From Paenibacillus solanacearum (GTDB lineage Bacteria; Bacillota; Bacilli; Paenibacillales; NBRC-103111): DNA of 64,000 nucleotides. The DNA is taken from contig NZ_CAJVAS010000016.1 of assembly GCF_910593845.1 (NCBI RefSeq), forward strand, positions 62,001 through 126,000, written 5' to 3'. Below, piece after piece: positions 51,381 to 59,677 of this stretch; within the stretch, counting starts at the first letter, position 1, and the number at the start of each line of letters is the position of its first letter. The notes under the pieces are model-generated. The model worked only from the letters and a program-made list of their open reading frames with translations, had not been told where the DNA came from and did not search any database. A program made the translations under genes and the position numbers.

Positions 51381-51708
51381 TCTCCAGCCCCCCTGTCAAT
51401 TCCATCGCATCCGCTCTACGAATCAGCGGATTTATCCTATTACTAGGTCATATGACGGAAGAAGGCGAAGAATGAAAGTTTTTAATTTTCCGACAATAAA
51501 AAGACAGGTTGCATACCGGATGCTATCCAGCAAACAACCTGTCTTCCTAGTGATAACAGCGGCGGCGAGAACGCCGATACGCATCGCGCGCCGCCCTGTG
51601 CGGCTCAGCCGCATTCCTACCGGCTGTCCGGCGGCCCTGGCCGAAAGAAGCACGGCCCCTTCGCTCTTGACCGCCTCCGCTGTGATACGCCGGAATCGGA
51701 ACGGCCGA
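51381..51708 (-). other. 328-base intergenic region with terminator of the wrbA operon
   Basis: A perfect 11-bp stem, AAGACAGGTTG (51501-51511) and CAACCTGTCTT (51535-51545), has a minus-strand TTTTTATTG tail and probably ends the mhq-wrbA transcript 165 bases after the wrbA stop. No gene seen. Confidence 0.75.
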
Positions 51709-52323
51709 TCAGGCGTTAAGTCCCGACTTGACCGCCTTGGCAACGGCAACGGTACGCTTGGCCTGGTGCTTCACCGCCGGTTGTACATCTTCGACCATGC
51801 GGCCGGATGAATCAACCGTTACGCTGGTGCCGTACGGATTGCCGCCGGAAGCGAAAATAACGGGATCGGTATAGCCCGGCGCGGCCACGATGGCCCCCCA
51901 ATGATACATCGTCGTGTACAGCTGAAGAATCGTCTGCTCTTGCCCGCCGTGCGCATTTTGCGCTGAGCTCATGGCGCTGACGACTTTATTCGCCAGCTTC
52001 CCATGAAACCATAGCCCGCCTGTCGTATCGATAAACTGCTTCACTTGACCGGGAACGTTACCGAATCGCGTCGGAACGCTGAATACAATCGCATCCGCCC
52101 ACTCCAGGTCGCTCAAGGTTACGTTCGGTACGTCTTTTGTCGCTTCGACATGGGCTTTCCAAGCCGGATTGGAATCGATCGCCGCTTGCGGCGCCAGCTC
52201 CGGGATCTTTAGCACCTTTACTTCTGCACCGGCTTCCTTGCCCCCTTCCGCCGCCCACTCGGCAAGCTGGTAGTTCGTACCGGTCGAGCTGTAATAAATG
52301 ATCGCGAGATTGACACTAGACAT
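51709..52323 (-). CDS. wrbA: WrbA-family NAD(P)H:quinone oxidoreductase (flavodoxin-like)
   Basis: A 204-residue FMN protein. ATG at 52323 follows CAGGAGAG and gives the flavodoxin start LAIIYYSSTGTNYQLAEWAA. FMN loops: SVPTRFGNVPGQVKQFIDTT-GGLW and SSAQNAHGGQEQTILQLYTT-MYHWG, the type IV WrbA signature, with APGYTDPVIFASGGNPYG. WrbA reduces quinones by two electrons and avoids semiquinones. Its position after mhqD suggests it belongs to the quinone-stress operon, in place of the MhqN nitroreductase of B. subtilis. Confidence 0.93.
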   Translation of the reverse strand: MSSVNLAIIYYSSTGTNYQLAEWAAEGGKEAGAEVKVLKIPELAPQAAIDSNPAWKAHVEATKDVPNVTLSDLEWADAIVFSVPTRFGNVPGQVKQFIDTTGGLWFHGKLANKVVSAMSSAQNAHGGQEQTILQLYTTMYHWGAIVAAPGYTDPVIFASGGNPYGTSVTVDSSGRMVEDVQPAVKHQAKRTVAVAKAVKSGLNA

Positions 52324-52473
52324 TGGATTGCACTCTCCTGTTCGATATGAGGTATGAGCAGCAGCTTTATCGGGAAATCCCGCTCTACACACCATATTAT
52401 TATTTACAGCAGCGAAAGCCGGCATTCTTCGAAAAGCGGTCCGCTCCGGGATCAGAGCGGGGATGAGCGAAAA

Positions 52474-53085
52474 TCAGGAAGGGAAGCGCGCTTGGAACCA
52501 GGACGCCGCCGCTTCCGCTTCCGTATAGGTCAACTGATGGCCGCGGTTCTCCCACTGGACCGTCACGGAGGCGCCGGCTGCGCCGAGAAGCTGCTGCAGC
52601 TCCTCCGTTTCCCCCGGGGAACAGATCGGATCGTTCGTCCCCGCTCCGATAAATACCGGGAGTCCGGTCAGATCGGGAAGCGAGATGCCTCTGCGCGGAA
52701 CCATCGGGTGATGAAGGATAGCGCCCTTGAACGGGTGCGCATAATGGAACAGCAGGCTGCCGATCATATTGGCGCCGTTGGAGTAGCCGACCACCACAGC
52801 GCTGCCGCGGTCAAACCCGTACTCGCCGGCGGCTTGGTCGAGGAACGCATGCACCTCCTTCGTTCGAACGATCAAATCTTCTTCGTCGAACACACCCTCC
52901 GCCAACCGCCGGAAGAAGCGCGGCATCCCGTTCTCCAGCACGTTCCCGCGAAGGCTGAGAACAGACGAGGATGGAGAAATGGCGCGGGCCAGCGGCAGCA
53001 GATCGCGCTCCGTCCCTCCCGTGCCATGGAACAGCACTAACGTTGGCGCCTCGGGACGCAAGCCTTGCTCGTAAAGATGCTTCAT
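52474..53085 (-). CDS. mhqD: MhqD-like carboxylesterase/hydrolase
   Basis: A 203-residue alpha/beta hydrolase of the phospholipase/carboxylesterase group. Motifs: TLVLFHGTGGTERDLLPLAR (oxyanion loop), nucleophile Ser in VVVGYSNGANMIGSLLF, Asp in GAGTNDPICSP and His in WENRGHQLTYTE. B. subtilis MhqD is induced by methylhydroquinone and other quinone-like electrophiles. The start overlaps the mhqO stop by 4 bases (ATGA), so the two are coupled. Confidence 0.92.
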   Translation of the reverse strand: MKHLYEQGLRPEAPTLVLFHGTGGTERDLLPLARAISPSSSVLSLRGNVLENGMPRFFRRLAEGVFDEEDLIVRTKEVHAFLDQAAGEYGFDRGSAVVVGYSNGANMIGSLLFHYAHPFKGAILHHPMVPRRGISLPDLTGLPVFIGAGTNDPICSPGETEELQQLLGAAGASVTVQWENRGHQLTYTEAEAAASWFQARFPS

Positions 53086-54032
53086 ACCGATTTCCCCTCC
53101 AACACCCGGACTTCGATCGGAAGCAGGTTCGCTTCGATTTGCGCGCGATGCGGCTCGAACCAGTCAGGCAGCATCAGCCGTGAGCCCAGCCCATCGGCAG
53201 GCTCGTCGCGGGCGAATCCCGGCGGATCCGTCGCGATCTCGAACAGGATGCCGCCGGCTTCCCGGAAGTAGAGCGCATTGAAATATTGCCGATCCACGAT
53301 TGGCGTCGGATGGTAGCCGTACGTTTCCACGGCGCTTCTCCACGCGTCATGCTGCTGGAAATCCGCGGCGCGCCACGCAATATGATGCACTGTGCCCGCG
53401 CCGTCACTCCCCTGGCTCATCGCGGCGAGAGGTACATCGATCACGTTGCCGATGTCTCCTTTGGCGCGGAAGCGAGCATATGCCATGTCTTCCGCTACCT
53501 TCTCCAGCCCGAGCAGCTGCTCCAGCGCATCCATCGTGCGCTGCGGATGAACGCTGAACAGCACCGCGCCGCCGAAGCCTTTGATCGCACGTTCGGCGGG
53601 AATGCCGCCGAACGACCACTGGCTTTCCGCCCCTTCCGCCCGTTCGACCAGCTCGAGCCGCAGACCTTCGTTGTCCGAGATCTGAAGGTACAGCTCGCCG
53701 AATCGGCTTACTTTGGCAGTCTCAACGCCGAAGCCTGCAAGCCGCTGCTCCCAATAGGGGAGCGAGCCGACCGGCACCGCATACGAGGTGATGCCGACCT
53801 GGCCGCCCCCGGCAGCTCCTTTACGCGAATGCGGCCAAGGGAAGAACGTAATGATCGTTCCCGGACTTCCCTCCTCATTGCCGAAGTAAAGATGGTATAC
53901 TTCAGGGGCGTCGAAGTTAATCGTTTTCTTCACGAGACGAAGCCCCAGAACTCCGGCGTAGAAGTCGACATTCGCCTGCGGATCGCGGGCGAATGCGGTA
54001 ATATGGTGAATGCCTGCCGTTTGCATGGTCAT
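53082..54032 (-). CDS. mhqO: MhqO-like ring-cleaving dioxygenase
   Basis: A 316-residue two-module vicinal-oxygen-chelate (glyoxalase) protein. Metal ligands are expected at GIHHITAFARDPQANVDFYA (His), VHHIAWRAAD (His) and GGILFEIATDPPGFARDEP (Glu). GLRLVKKTINFDAPEVYHLY-FGNEEGSPGT is characteristic of the MhqO/MhqE group, thought to cleave hydroquinone-like rings or thiol adducts. In B. subtilis mhqO and mhqD are controlled by MhqR. Located 71 bases after the DoxX gene, with AGGAGG before the ATG. Confidence 0.94.
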   Translation of the reverse strand: MTMQTAGIHHITAFARDPQANVDFYAGVLGLRLVKKTINFDAPEVYHLYFGNEEGSPGTIITFFPWPHSRKGAAGGGQVGITSYAVPVGSLPYWEQRLAGFGVETAKVSRFGELYLQISDNEGLRLELVERAEGAESQWSFGGIPAERAIKGFGGAVLFSVHPQRTMDALEQLLGLEKVAEDMAYARFRAKGDIGNVIDVPLAAMSQGSDGAGTVHHIAWRAADFQQHDAWRSAVETYGYHPTPIVDRQYFNALYFREAGGILFEIATDPPGFARDEPADGLGSRLMLPDWFEPHRAQIEANLLPIEVRVLEGKSV

Positions 54033-54103
54033 CTGTATTCCTCCTCTATGCTTCTCGTCTATGGCCTAGCGCAAGCCATGCCGTTATTGTTATGACAAGC
54101 GTT

Positions 54104-54511
54104 TTATTGAATCAGAGCATCCAGCGAATAGGAACCGGCACCGGTCAGCGCGATCCCGACTACAACGGCGATCAGCACCAACTGGTATTCAATGCCGTTC
54201 GAGGTGATCCACAGTCCGTTTTTGCCATGCACCTTGACGATCGCGCCCAGCATGGCGGCCGTGATAAGCACAGCAGCGAGCGGTGTCACGAAGCCGATGG
54301 CGAAGAGTGCGCCTCCGACCAGCTCCATCAATCCGGCGACCACCGCCATGACGATACCCGGCTTTATGCCGACCGATTCCATCCAACCGCCCGTTCCTTT
54401 CGGACCGTACCCTCCGAACCACCCGAACAGCTTCTGGGCTCCGTGCCCGACAAACAACAACCCAACAACCAAACGAATTACAAGCAATCCCCATGCCATC
54501 ATACCTATCAT
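54104..54511 (-). CDS. mhqP: DoxX-family membrane protein, MhqP-like
   Basis: A 135-residue four-helix DoxX protein: GLLVIRLVVGLLFVGHGAQK-LFGWFGGYGPKGTGGWMES, GIVMAVVAGLMELVGGALFA, and TPLAAVLITAAMLGAIVKVH. The GHGAQKLFGWFGG motif is the family signature. In B. subtilis MhqP lies with mhqN and mhqO and belongs to the MhqR regulon. First gene of this minus-strand operon, directly behind two palindromic operators, with GGAGG before the ATG. Confidence 0.9.
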   Translation of the reverse strand: MIGMMAWGLLVIRLVVGLLFVGHGAQKLFGWFGGYGPKGTGGWMESVGIKPGIVMAVVAGLMELVGGALFAIGFVTPLAAVLITAAMLGAIVKVHGKNGLWITSNGIEYQLVLIAVVVGIALTGAGSYSLDALIQ

Positions 54512-54534
54512 CCTCCATTTATTATTATTTTGAG

Positions 54535-54552
54535 TATCTTTAATTTAAGATA
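54535..54552. promoter_or_regulatory. MhqR-like palindrome, proximal copy
   Basis: TATCTT-TAATTT-AAGATA. Same design as the copy at 54683: TATCTTnAATTnAAGATA. It lies in the spacer of a minus-strand promoter, TTGTCA (54560-54555) and GATACT (54538-54533). Confidence 0.7.
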
Positions 54553-54570
54553 TTTGACAAGCATAAGCTT

Positions 54571-54648
54571 CTATCTATATTTCGATCCTCTGCCGGCCCT
54601 TTGGACCGTCATGGCAGCTCCTCGGTTGTCTACCGTATTCCGCAGCAT
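54571..54648 (-). CDS. 25-residue ORF between the two mhq operators
   Basis: GAAGGAG lies about 10 bases before the ATG at 54648. The peptide reads MLRNTVDNRGAAMTVQRAGR then GSKYR. It would be translated only from the distal mhq promoter. Basic, with no recognisable family. It may be a leader peptide, an unrelated small gene, or chance. Confidence 0.35.
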   Translation of the reverse strand: MLRNTVDNRGAAMTVQRAGRGSKYR

Positions 54649-54682
54649 GAAGCTCAACTCCTTCGTTTGTCTCAAATTTAAT

Positions 54683-54723
54683 TATCTTGAATTAAAGATA
54701 AATGATTTTCCGAGCGTTGTCAA
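54683..54723 (-). promoter_or_regulatory. Distal mhq promoter with overlapping MhqR-like palindrome
   Basis: TTGACA (54723-54718), 17 bases, TATCTT (54700-54695). The -10 is the right half of the palindrome TATCTT-GAATTA-AAGATA (54683-54700), so a bound repressor would block it. Confidence 0.7.
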
Positions 54724-54817
54724 CCCATTCTAGAAAAAAGCCGCGTGCCTTTCTGCATCTGGACGTGAACAGGCGGTTCTATGAAAAAAAACCGCCATAA
54801 CCGCATTTCCGAACAGC

Positions 54818-55276
54818 TTACCTGACCACTCTGCGTATCATCAGAAAGAACACGATGCCCGTAAAAATGCCGATAAACGCAAACAGCATGGGCAGCCACA
54901 CCGGACCGAACAAAACGCCGAAGAGCTTCAGCTTCGTCGAAAACATGATGCCGACGGTGCCGAAAAAGGCGCCCAACACGAACGGGAGGTATGCGAACGG
55001 CGCGGTCGTCCCTGCGTCCTTGTAGGCATCCCACATGCCGAACATATACAGGCACGGATAAAACATAAGCCAGTGGTAGTCGGTCACCTGAATGGCACCG
55101 TCAATATCCCCCTGGAAGCTATAAATAATGAGCAGATTCAAATGCGCCTGCGTATTGATCACAAATTCCAGTATGATCAAAGTGATTCCTTTGACATACT
55201 GCTTGTTCAGAAATTGGCCGAACCCGGGAAGGGCGATCGCCCACAGCAGCTTTTCGATTTTATTGGAAGTGGTCAT
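54818..55276 (-). CDS. Small multi-helix membrane protein, unknown function
   Basis: A 152-residue integral membrane protein with about four helices (12-30, 38-55, 85-110, 125-147). EKLLWAIALPGFGQFLNKQY-VKGITLIILEFVIN resembles the turn-rich motif of TM2-like proteins (GxGQFLNxxYxKG). It ends RRVVR. Expressed from the same strand as the next upstream gene, 16 bases after its stop, so they probably form a pair. No enzymatic motif. Confidence 0.7.
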   Translation of the reverse strand: MTTSNKIEKLLWAIALPGFGQFLNKQYVKGITLIILEFVINTQAHLNLLIIYSFQGDIDGAIQVTDYHWLMFYPCLYMFGMWDAYKDAGTTAPFAYLPFVLGAFFGTVGIMFSTKLKLFGVLFGPVWLPMLFAFIGIFTGIVFFLMIRRVVR

Positions 55277-55292
55277 GGCGGTATCACGGCTA

Positions 55293-55925
55293 CTAGTGCA
55301 TCACATCGGCAGATTCAACAGCGGCTTGCGCTTGCGGAACGAAGCGATGGCGGGCATCGGCTTGTACGGTATTCGTGAACGGCCGAAGCCATCTGTCCTT
55401 CATCCGCAGCGGCAGCGCCATGAGGCTGGACTCCCGCTGCTTCGGCGCTTTAAGTTCCTGCTTGTTCTTTTTCGTAAATAGGTGCACGGCTCCCGCCAGC
55501 GCGCGAATGGTAAACAACGTGAAGTTGATATAAGCGAACGTCTGCAGAACCGACCACGACTTCCATTGAAACAACCGAGTCCGCTTCTCCATAATCCATT
55601 GCGCGATCGACATCGGCACGCTAAAGCACAAGCTTTTCAGGACTATCCCCAGCGGCTTCGATTTGGACGTCCACCGGACCCAAATGACGCTCAGCAGCGG
55701 ATAAAACAGCAGATCGTATAAAATGTTCGTATCGAAGATATTCGGGAACGGCCGGACCGGATATTCGATTTTATTTCTTTTGATGAAAACGGAATCGACG
55801 GCGGTGGATAAAATGCCTTTGGCAAAAAACACGGTCAGATGCATCGGCAAATGTCTGCGCTTCAACACAAAGGGAGCCGCCGCCAAACAAGAAACAAACA
55901 GCATTCTCATCATGAACCGTTCCAC
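55293..55925 (-). CDS. CBO0543-family membrane protein
   Basis: A 210-residue polytopic protein. GTG at 55925 is chosen because AAGGAGG is 8 bases upstream; the ATG at 55958 lies before that site. Features of this Bacillales/Clostridia family: HLTVFFAKGILSTAVDSVFI, NIFDTNILYDLLFYPLLSVI-WVRWT and IAQWIMEKRTRLFQWKSWSV. Several helices, and a basic C-terminal tail of about 50 residues. Function unknown; related proteins occur near sporulation or stress genes. Confidence 0.75.
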   Translation of the reverse strand: MERFMMRMLFVSCLAAAPFVLKRRHLPMHLTVFFAKGILSTAVDSVFIKRNKIEYPVRPFPNIFDTNILYDLLFYPLLSVIWVRWTSKSKPLGIVLKSLCFSVPMSIAQWIMEKRTRLFQWKSWSVLQTFAYINFTLFTIRALAGAVHLFTKKNKQELKAPKQRESSLMALPLRMKDRWLRPFTNTVQADARHRFVPQAQAAVESADVMH

Positions 55926-56045
55926 ACTGAATTCCTCCTTGCACTGGATGGTTAACATTAGTATTCAATGGGGAAACGAATATATGTGTTGTAAAATTTA
56001 GTAACCTGTCGCAAGAGGTTTGAGACGGCTCCTTCTACGGCAAAA

Positions 56046-56083
56046 AGCGCCTCAGCCGCCATCATGCAGCTTGAAGCGCTCTT
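56046..56083 (-). terminator. Weak terminator after the histidine kinase gene
   Basis: AGCGC...GCGCT short stem with a long loop; minus-strand tail TTTTTGCC. Confidence 0.45.
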
Positions 56084-56105
56084 CTCGATTCGATAGACTC
56101 TTGCG

Positions 56106-57431
56106 TCAATCGGCGGCCGACTCGTTCGGAACCGGCGCGGACTGCAGCGGCAGCGTGACGGTGACCACGGTCCCCTGATTCGGATGGCTCTTGACGTCGA
56201 TGTCCCCATCGAAGTAGTCAACCAGCTTTTTCACCATAAACAAGCCGATGCCCTGCCCGCCCTTCTCTTCATTGAATTTCTCGTATTTGCGGAACAGCAG
56301 CCCGAGCTGTTCTTGACCGATGCCTACCCCATGGTCTCTGACCGCGATATAGAGCCGCCGCTGATCGGTGTACACATGAAGAAAGACGGTGCCGCCCTCG
56401 TAGCTGTACTTCACCGCATTGCCAAGTATATTCGAGACGATCAGCTTAAAGCCGATCGCGTTGCTGAGCAGGCGGTCCCCATCCGAAAGCAAAATATCGC
56501 TGACCAGCTTCATTCCCTGCGTCCGCGCCTTCACTTCCATCATCTCAGTCACTTCGGCCAGCAGCGCCTTGGGCATGATTTGCTTGCGCAGCCATAACGA
56601 TTCGGTCGTCAATAGCTGCTCCGTATTTATAATATGACTGATTTCGTTATCGATCAGCATGACGTAATCGCAAATCGCCTTGAGCTTTTCGCGGTCCGCC
56701 TCCTCTTCCGTCTTCTGCATCAACAGCATCGAATACGCCTTGATCACCGTGAGCGGATTGCGGACTTCATGCGATACGGCATGGACGAAATCAAGCTTTT
56801 GCTTGTAAAAATCCATCTCCGTCTCGATCTCATACTGCGCGGAGTGCGACGGAAGCAGCTGCCTGTTGCGGTGGCTGCGGTACATATTGGAGCGGATCAT
56901 ATGCTGATCCGTCATTAAATAGCCGTGGGTTTTCAGCTTCTCATTCTGGGCCGAGGCGGAGATGACGCTGCCGTCGTAGCAGCAGACGGTGAAGTAATCG
57001 TGCTCGCCCGCCGCGGCGCTGCGCTTTGACTCCGGATGCGCGGCGTTAGCCTGCTCCAGCGGCCAGTCCGCATGCCCCCATATTCTCACCGATGCATTCT
57101 CATGCCCGGATCGCTCTCCGAACGGCTCGATATGCGCCAATACGTGCTCAAACCGATAATCGGCATGCCTCCGGAAAAAATCCCCGCTATCTACAAAATG
57201 AATGTAATCGCGGTCGTTCCCGGGCCTCTCCGACCTCAGTCTTGCGGTAATCGATTCGAAGCGTTCCCTGCTGTCTATGAAAATCACATGCTGATCGAAG
57301 TCTACGGCGCTCTGCAGGAAGGACACCGCATTGCGCAAATACCCTTCTGCGGAATCGTAGCTGTACAGGATGCGCGCTCCATTCTCAACATTCACCTTGT
57401 GGCTCAGTTGAATCGTTCTGGAAGTAGACAT
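56106..57431 (-). CDS. MEDS-domain sensor histidine kinase
   Basis: A 441-residue cytoplasmic histidine kinase. ATG at 57431 follows CGGAGG by 8 bases. Residues about 12-160 are a MEDS (DcmR-like sensory) domain: GARILYSYDSAEGYLRNAVS-FLQSAVDFDQHVIFIDSRER. The dimerisation helix has the phospho-acceptor His in FVHAVSHEVRNPLTVIKAYS. The ATPase shows SNILGNAVKYSYEGG (N box), VRDHGVGIG (G1) and GGQGIGLFMVKKLVDYF (G2). No membrane helices and no response regulator gene nearby, as in B. subtilis KinA-type orphan kinases. Confidence 0.9.
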   Translation of the reverse strand: MSTSRTIQLSHKVNVENGARILYSYDSAEGYLRNAVSFLQSAVDFDQHVIFIDSRERFESITARLRSERPGNDRDYIHFVDSGDFFRRHADYRFEHVLAHIEPFGERSGHENASVRIWGHADWPLEQANAAHPESKRSAAAGEHDYFTVCCYDGSVISASAQNEKLKTHGYLMTDQHMIRSNMYRSHRNRQLLPSHSAQYEIETEMDFYKQKLDFVHAVSHEVRNPLTVIKAYSMLLMQKTEEEADREKLKAICDYVMLIDNEISHIINTEQLLTTESLWLRKQIMPKALLAEVTEMMEVKARTQGMKLVSDILLSDGDRLLSNAIGFKLIVSNILGNAVKYSYEGGTVFLHVYTDQRRLYIAVRDHGVGIGQEQLGLLFRKYEKFNEEKGGQGIGLFMVKKLVDYFDGDIDVKSHPNQGTVVTVTLPLQSAPVPNESAAD

Positions 57432-57629
57432 TAAGGCCTCCGAAATCAATAGATTACTACTGTTTCACTATATCAGACTATGCCTGTTTTTGATATACCC
57501 TCATCCATATTGTGAAATATTGCTCATGAGAAGTATGGTAATTTTTTTGAAAAAGGGTTTTGTCGATCCATGACGAATACAAACTGTTGGAGCCAAGCCA
57601 CTTAAACGGATAGAGAAACGAGGAGGAGA

Positions 57630-59291
57630 ATGATGAAACATACGAATCGTCTGACCAAATTCGTCGCGATGCTTTGTTTGGTAATGATGCTCGGATGCGC
57701 GAATCTCGCCTTTTTCGCAGACGAGGCCCGAGCGGATTCCACTTACAGCTACCGGACCGCTCCGAACGATACGATCGGCATCACCCGTCCCGCAATCACC
57801 TATTACTTTACGACCGATCTGGGCATGCAGCCTTCGGCGTATTCCATGTATTTGAACGGCAAAAGCGTCACCGCGACCTATGACGGCAAAGGAACGCTGA
57901 GCCATACACCGGCCCAAGACCTCGCGCCTGGCGAGTACAATGTGGAGATCTCGATCACGTATCCCGGCTATATGCCGATGCAGCAATCCTGGAAGTTCAC
58001 CGTCGCCGCCAATGCGCTGAAGCAGTTTCCGGCCGTGACGGCCGAGCAGCAGGACGGCTTGTCCGCGCTGAACGACTACCGGGCGATTTACGGACTGAAT
58101 CCCGTCAAGTTCAACGACATGCTGAACGCCGGAGCGACCGCCCACGCCAGCTATCTGGAAAAGAACAAGGTCAATCAGTCGAAGGACAGCCGGGTCAGCC
58201 TGCATGAAGAAGAGCCGGGGAAATCCGGATTTATCGGCAAAAAACCGCTCGACCGCGCCAAATATTACGGCTATTCCACCGGCGGTGTAGGCGAAGATGC
58301 CGCGCTGCTCAAAAAGGCTGCGGTGAAGGAAGCGATCGACGCGTTCTTCGATGCGCCGTACCATAGAACCCCGCTGCTCGACCCATCCATACAGGAAGTC
58401 GGCGTCGGCAGAGTAGGCAATTATACCGTTATTTTATTCGGACTGACGCCGACCAATAACGCGCAGCTCGTCGTCTCCCCGGCCCCCGGCGACCGGTTCG
58501 TTCCTACCGTCTTCGACGGATATGAAGCGCCGGACCCGCTGCGCATGCATGCCGGAGCGGAATACCCTGCCGGCTATCCGATTATGGCCCAATATTTTGG
58601 CGCCGACATCGACAAGGTCAAGCTGATCAGCGCCGAGCTGCTGGACAGCAGCAACAAGCCGGTCGACATTCTCGCCAATTCGCCGGATAATGACGACAGC
58701 TTGACGAATGCGATCATTGTGATCCCGCGCAAACCGCTGGAAGCGGATGCCCGCTACTATGTCAAGCTGAAGCTGCAAGCCGTGAATAAGGACGGCGCCA
58801 GCACGACCGAGACGAAGGAATGGGATTTTACAACGGAGCCGGTCGCTTCGCTCGGCAAACAGAAGCTGCATCAAAATGCGGCCGACTATAAAAAAAATTA
58901 TGTGACCGCCACACCGGTTCAGCGTACCGCAGCGTTCGGACTGGATGACACTGCCTATTCGGTAGACGGCATTGCGTTTCCGATGAAGCGGCCGCCGCTG
59001 ATCGTCGACGGCTCCTCGTATTTGTATATCCGCGATCTCGCGGCCGCGCTCGGAGCGAATGTGGAGTGGGACAACGAGAAGCGAGCGGCGGTTTATACGA
59101 AAGGGCCGCTGAAGGTTACGCTGTATACGAATGCCAATCAGGTTGAAATCAACGGCACGGTCAAAACGACGGACACGCCCGCCCGGTTAATCGACGAAAA
59201 CACGATGGTGCCGGTGCGGCTGCTGGCTGAAGTATTGGGAGCAAAAGTCGATTACGCGGAAGCGACGCGAACCGTAAAAATCAATTATTAA
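57630..59291 (+). CDS. Secreted CAP-domain protein with copper-amine-oxidase-N-like stalk domain
   Basis: A 553-residue exported protein with GAGGAGG before the ATG. Signal peptide MKHTNRLTKFVAMLCLVMML to ADEARAD. Residues about 38-130 form an Ig/Big-like domain. The CAP/SCP domain at about 140-275 begins LSALNDYRAIYGLNPVKFND and has ATAHASYLEKNKV. About 290-400 is another Ig-like region (WDFTTEP). The last 125 residues are the stalk domain: FPMKRPPLIVDGSSYLYIRD-LAAALGANVEWDNEKRAAVY and TPARLIDENTMVPVRLLAEV-LGAKVDY. Likely surface attached; CAP function is unknown. Terminator follows. Confidence 0.85.
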   Translation: MMKHTNRLTKFVAMLCLVMMLGCANLAFFADEARADSTYSYRTAPNDTIGITRPAITYYFTTDLGMQPSAYSMYLNGKSVTATYDGKGTLSHTPAQDLAPGEYNVEISITYPGYMPMQQSWKFTVAANALKQFPAVTAEQQDGLSALNDYRAIYGLNPVKFNDMLNAGATAHASYLEKNKVNQSKDSRVSLHEEEPGKSGFIGKKPLDRAKYYGYSTGGVGEDAALLKKAAVKEAIDAFFDAPYHRTPLLDPSIQEVGVGRVGNYTVILFGLTPTNNAQLVVSPAPGDRFVPTVFDGYEAPDPLRMHAGAEYPAGYPIMAQYFGADIDKVKLISAELLDSSNKPVDILANSPDNDDSLTNAIIVIPRKPLEADARYYVKLKLQAVNKDGASTTETKEWDFTTEPVASLGKQKLHQNAADYKKNYVTATPVQRTAAFGLDDTAYSVDGIAFPMKRPPLIVDGSSYLYIRDLAAALGANVEWDNEKRAAVYTKGPLKVTLYTNANQVEINGTVKTTDTPARLIDENTMVPVRLLAEVLGAKVDYAEATRTVKINY

Positions 59292-59296
59292 AACAT

Positions 59297-59332
59297 GAAG
59301 GAGTCTGGCGCTGAAGCCAAGGCTCCTTTTTT
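59297..59332 (+). terminator. Terminator after the CAP-domain gene
   Basis: AAGGAGtctGGC-gctgaa-GCCaaggCTCCTTTTTTT. Confidence 0.88.
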
Positions 59333-59677
59333 TGTCGGCCGTTTGCCGTTGCCCGTTGACGTACTGACGTATTATGGTTGACGGTTGACTTTAGGCGGTT
59401 ACCCCTCGGTCCGGGGAGCGGACCGGATGCTCCGAATGACCCCATGCAGATCCTCCGCCTTACGTCCTACTTCCGCTCCTCCCGGCTCATCGATGTGGAT
59501 AGATCATCCTGTGGATATGTTGACATACACCGTCCGAATTATACACAGTAAGCGGTTTTAGGCTGTGAATATTGTGTATAATTTTGTGGATATTCTCACA
59601 ATTCAATGTTTTTGCGCAAGTTTGCATGGATGCGCCGATGCCGTTCGGCGATCTGCCGGCCCCCCTCCGCGGCTTCA
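59333..59677. other. 345-base gap containing a cluster of DnaA-box-like 9-mers
   Basis: Five one-mismatch versions of TTATCCACA/TGTGGATAA lie in 100 bases: TGTGGATAG 59494, TGTGGATAT 59510, TTATACACA 59539, TGTGTATAA 59573 and TGTGGATAT 59585. TGTGAATAT at 59564 is a weaker sixth. The stretch from 59515 to 59600 is AT-rich compared with its surroundings. No gene is visible here. Confidence 0.65.

Larger units (their letters stand above)
54512..54817. other. Regulatory intergenic region of the mhq operon
   Basis: Contains two promoter-operator pairs and one small ORF (54571-54648), listed separately. The right part (54729-54817) has GGCGGTT...AACCGCC around an A/T-rich loop; its T's are in the loop, so it is not a standard terminator. 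Confidence 0.6.

Noticed and set aside
54771-54797. GGCGGTT/AACCGCC palindrome as a terminator
   Set aside because: The T run lies in the loop rather than after the stem.
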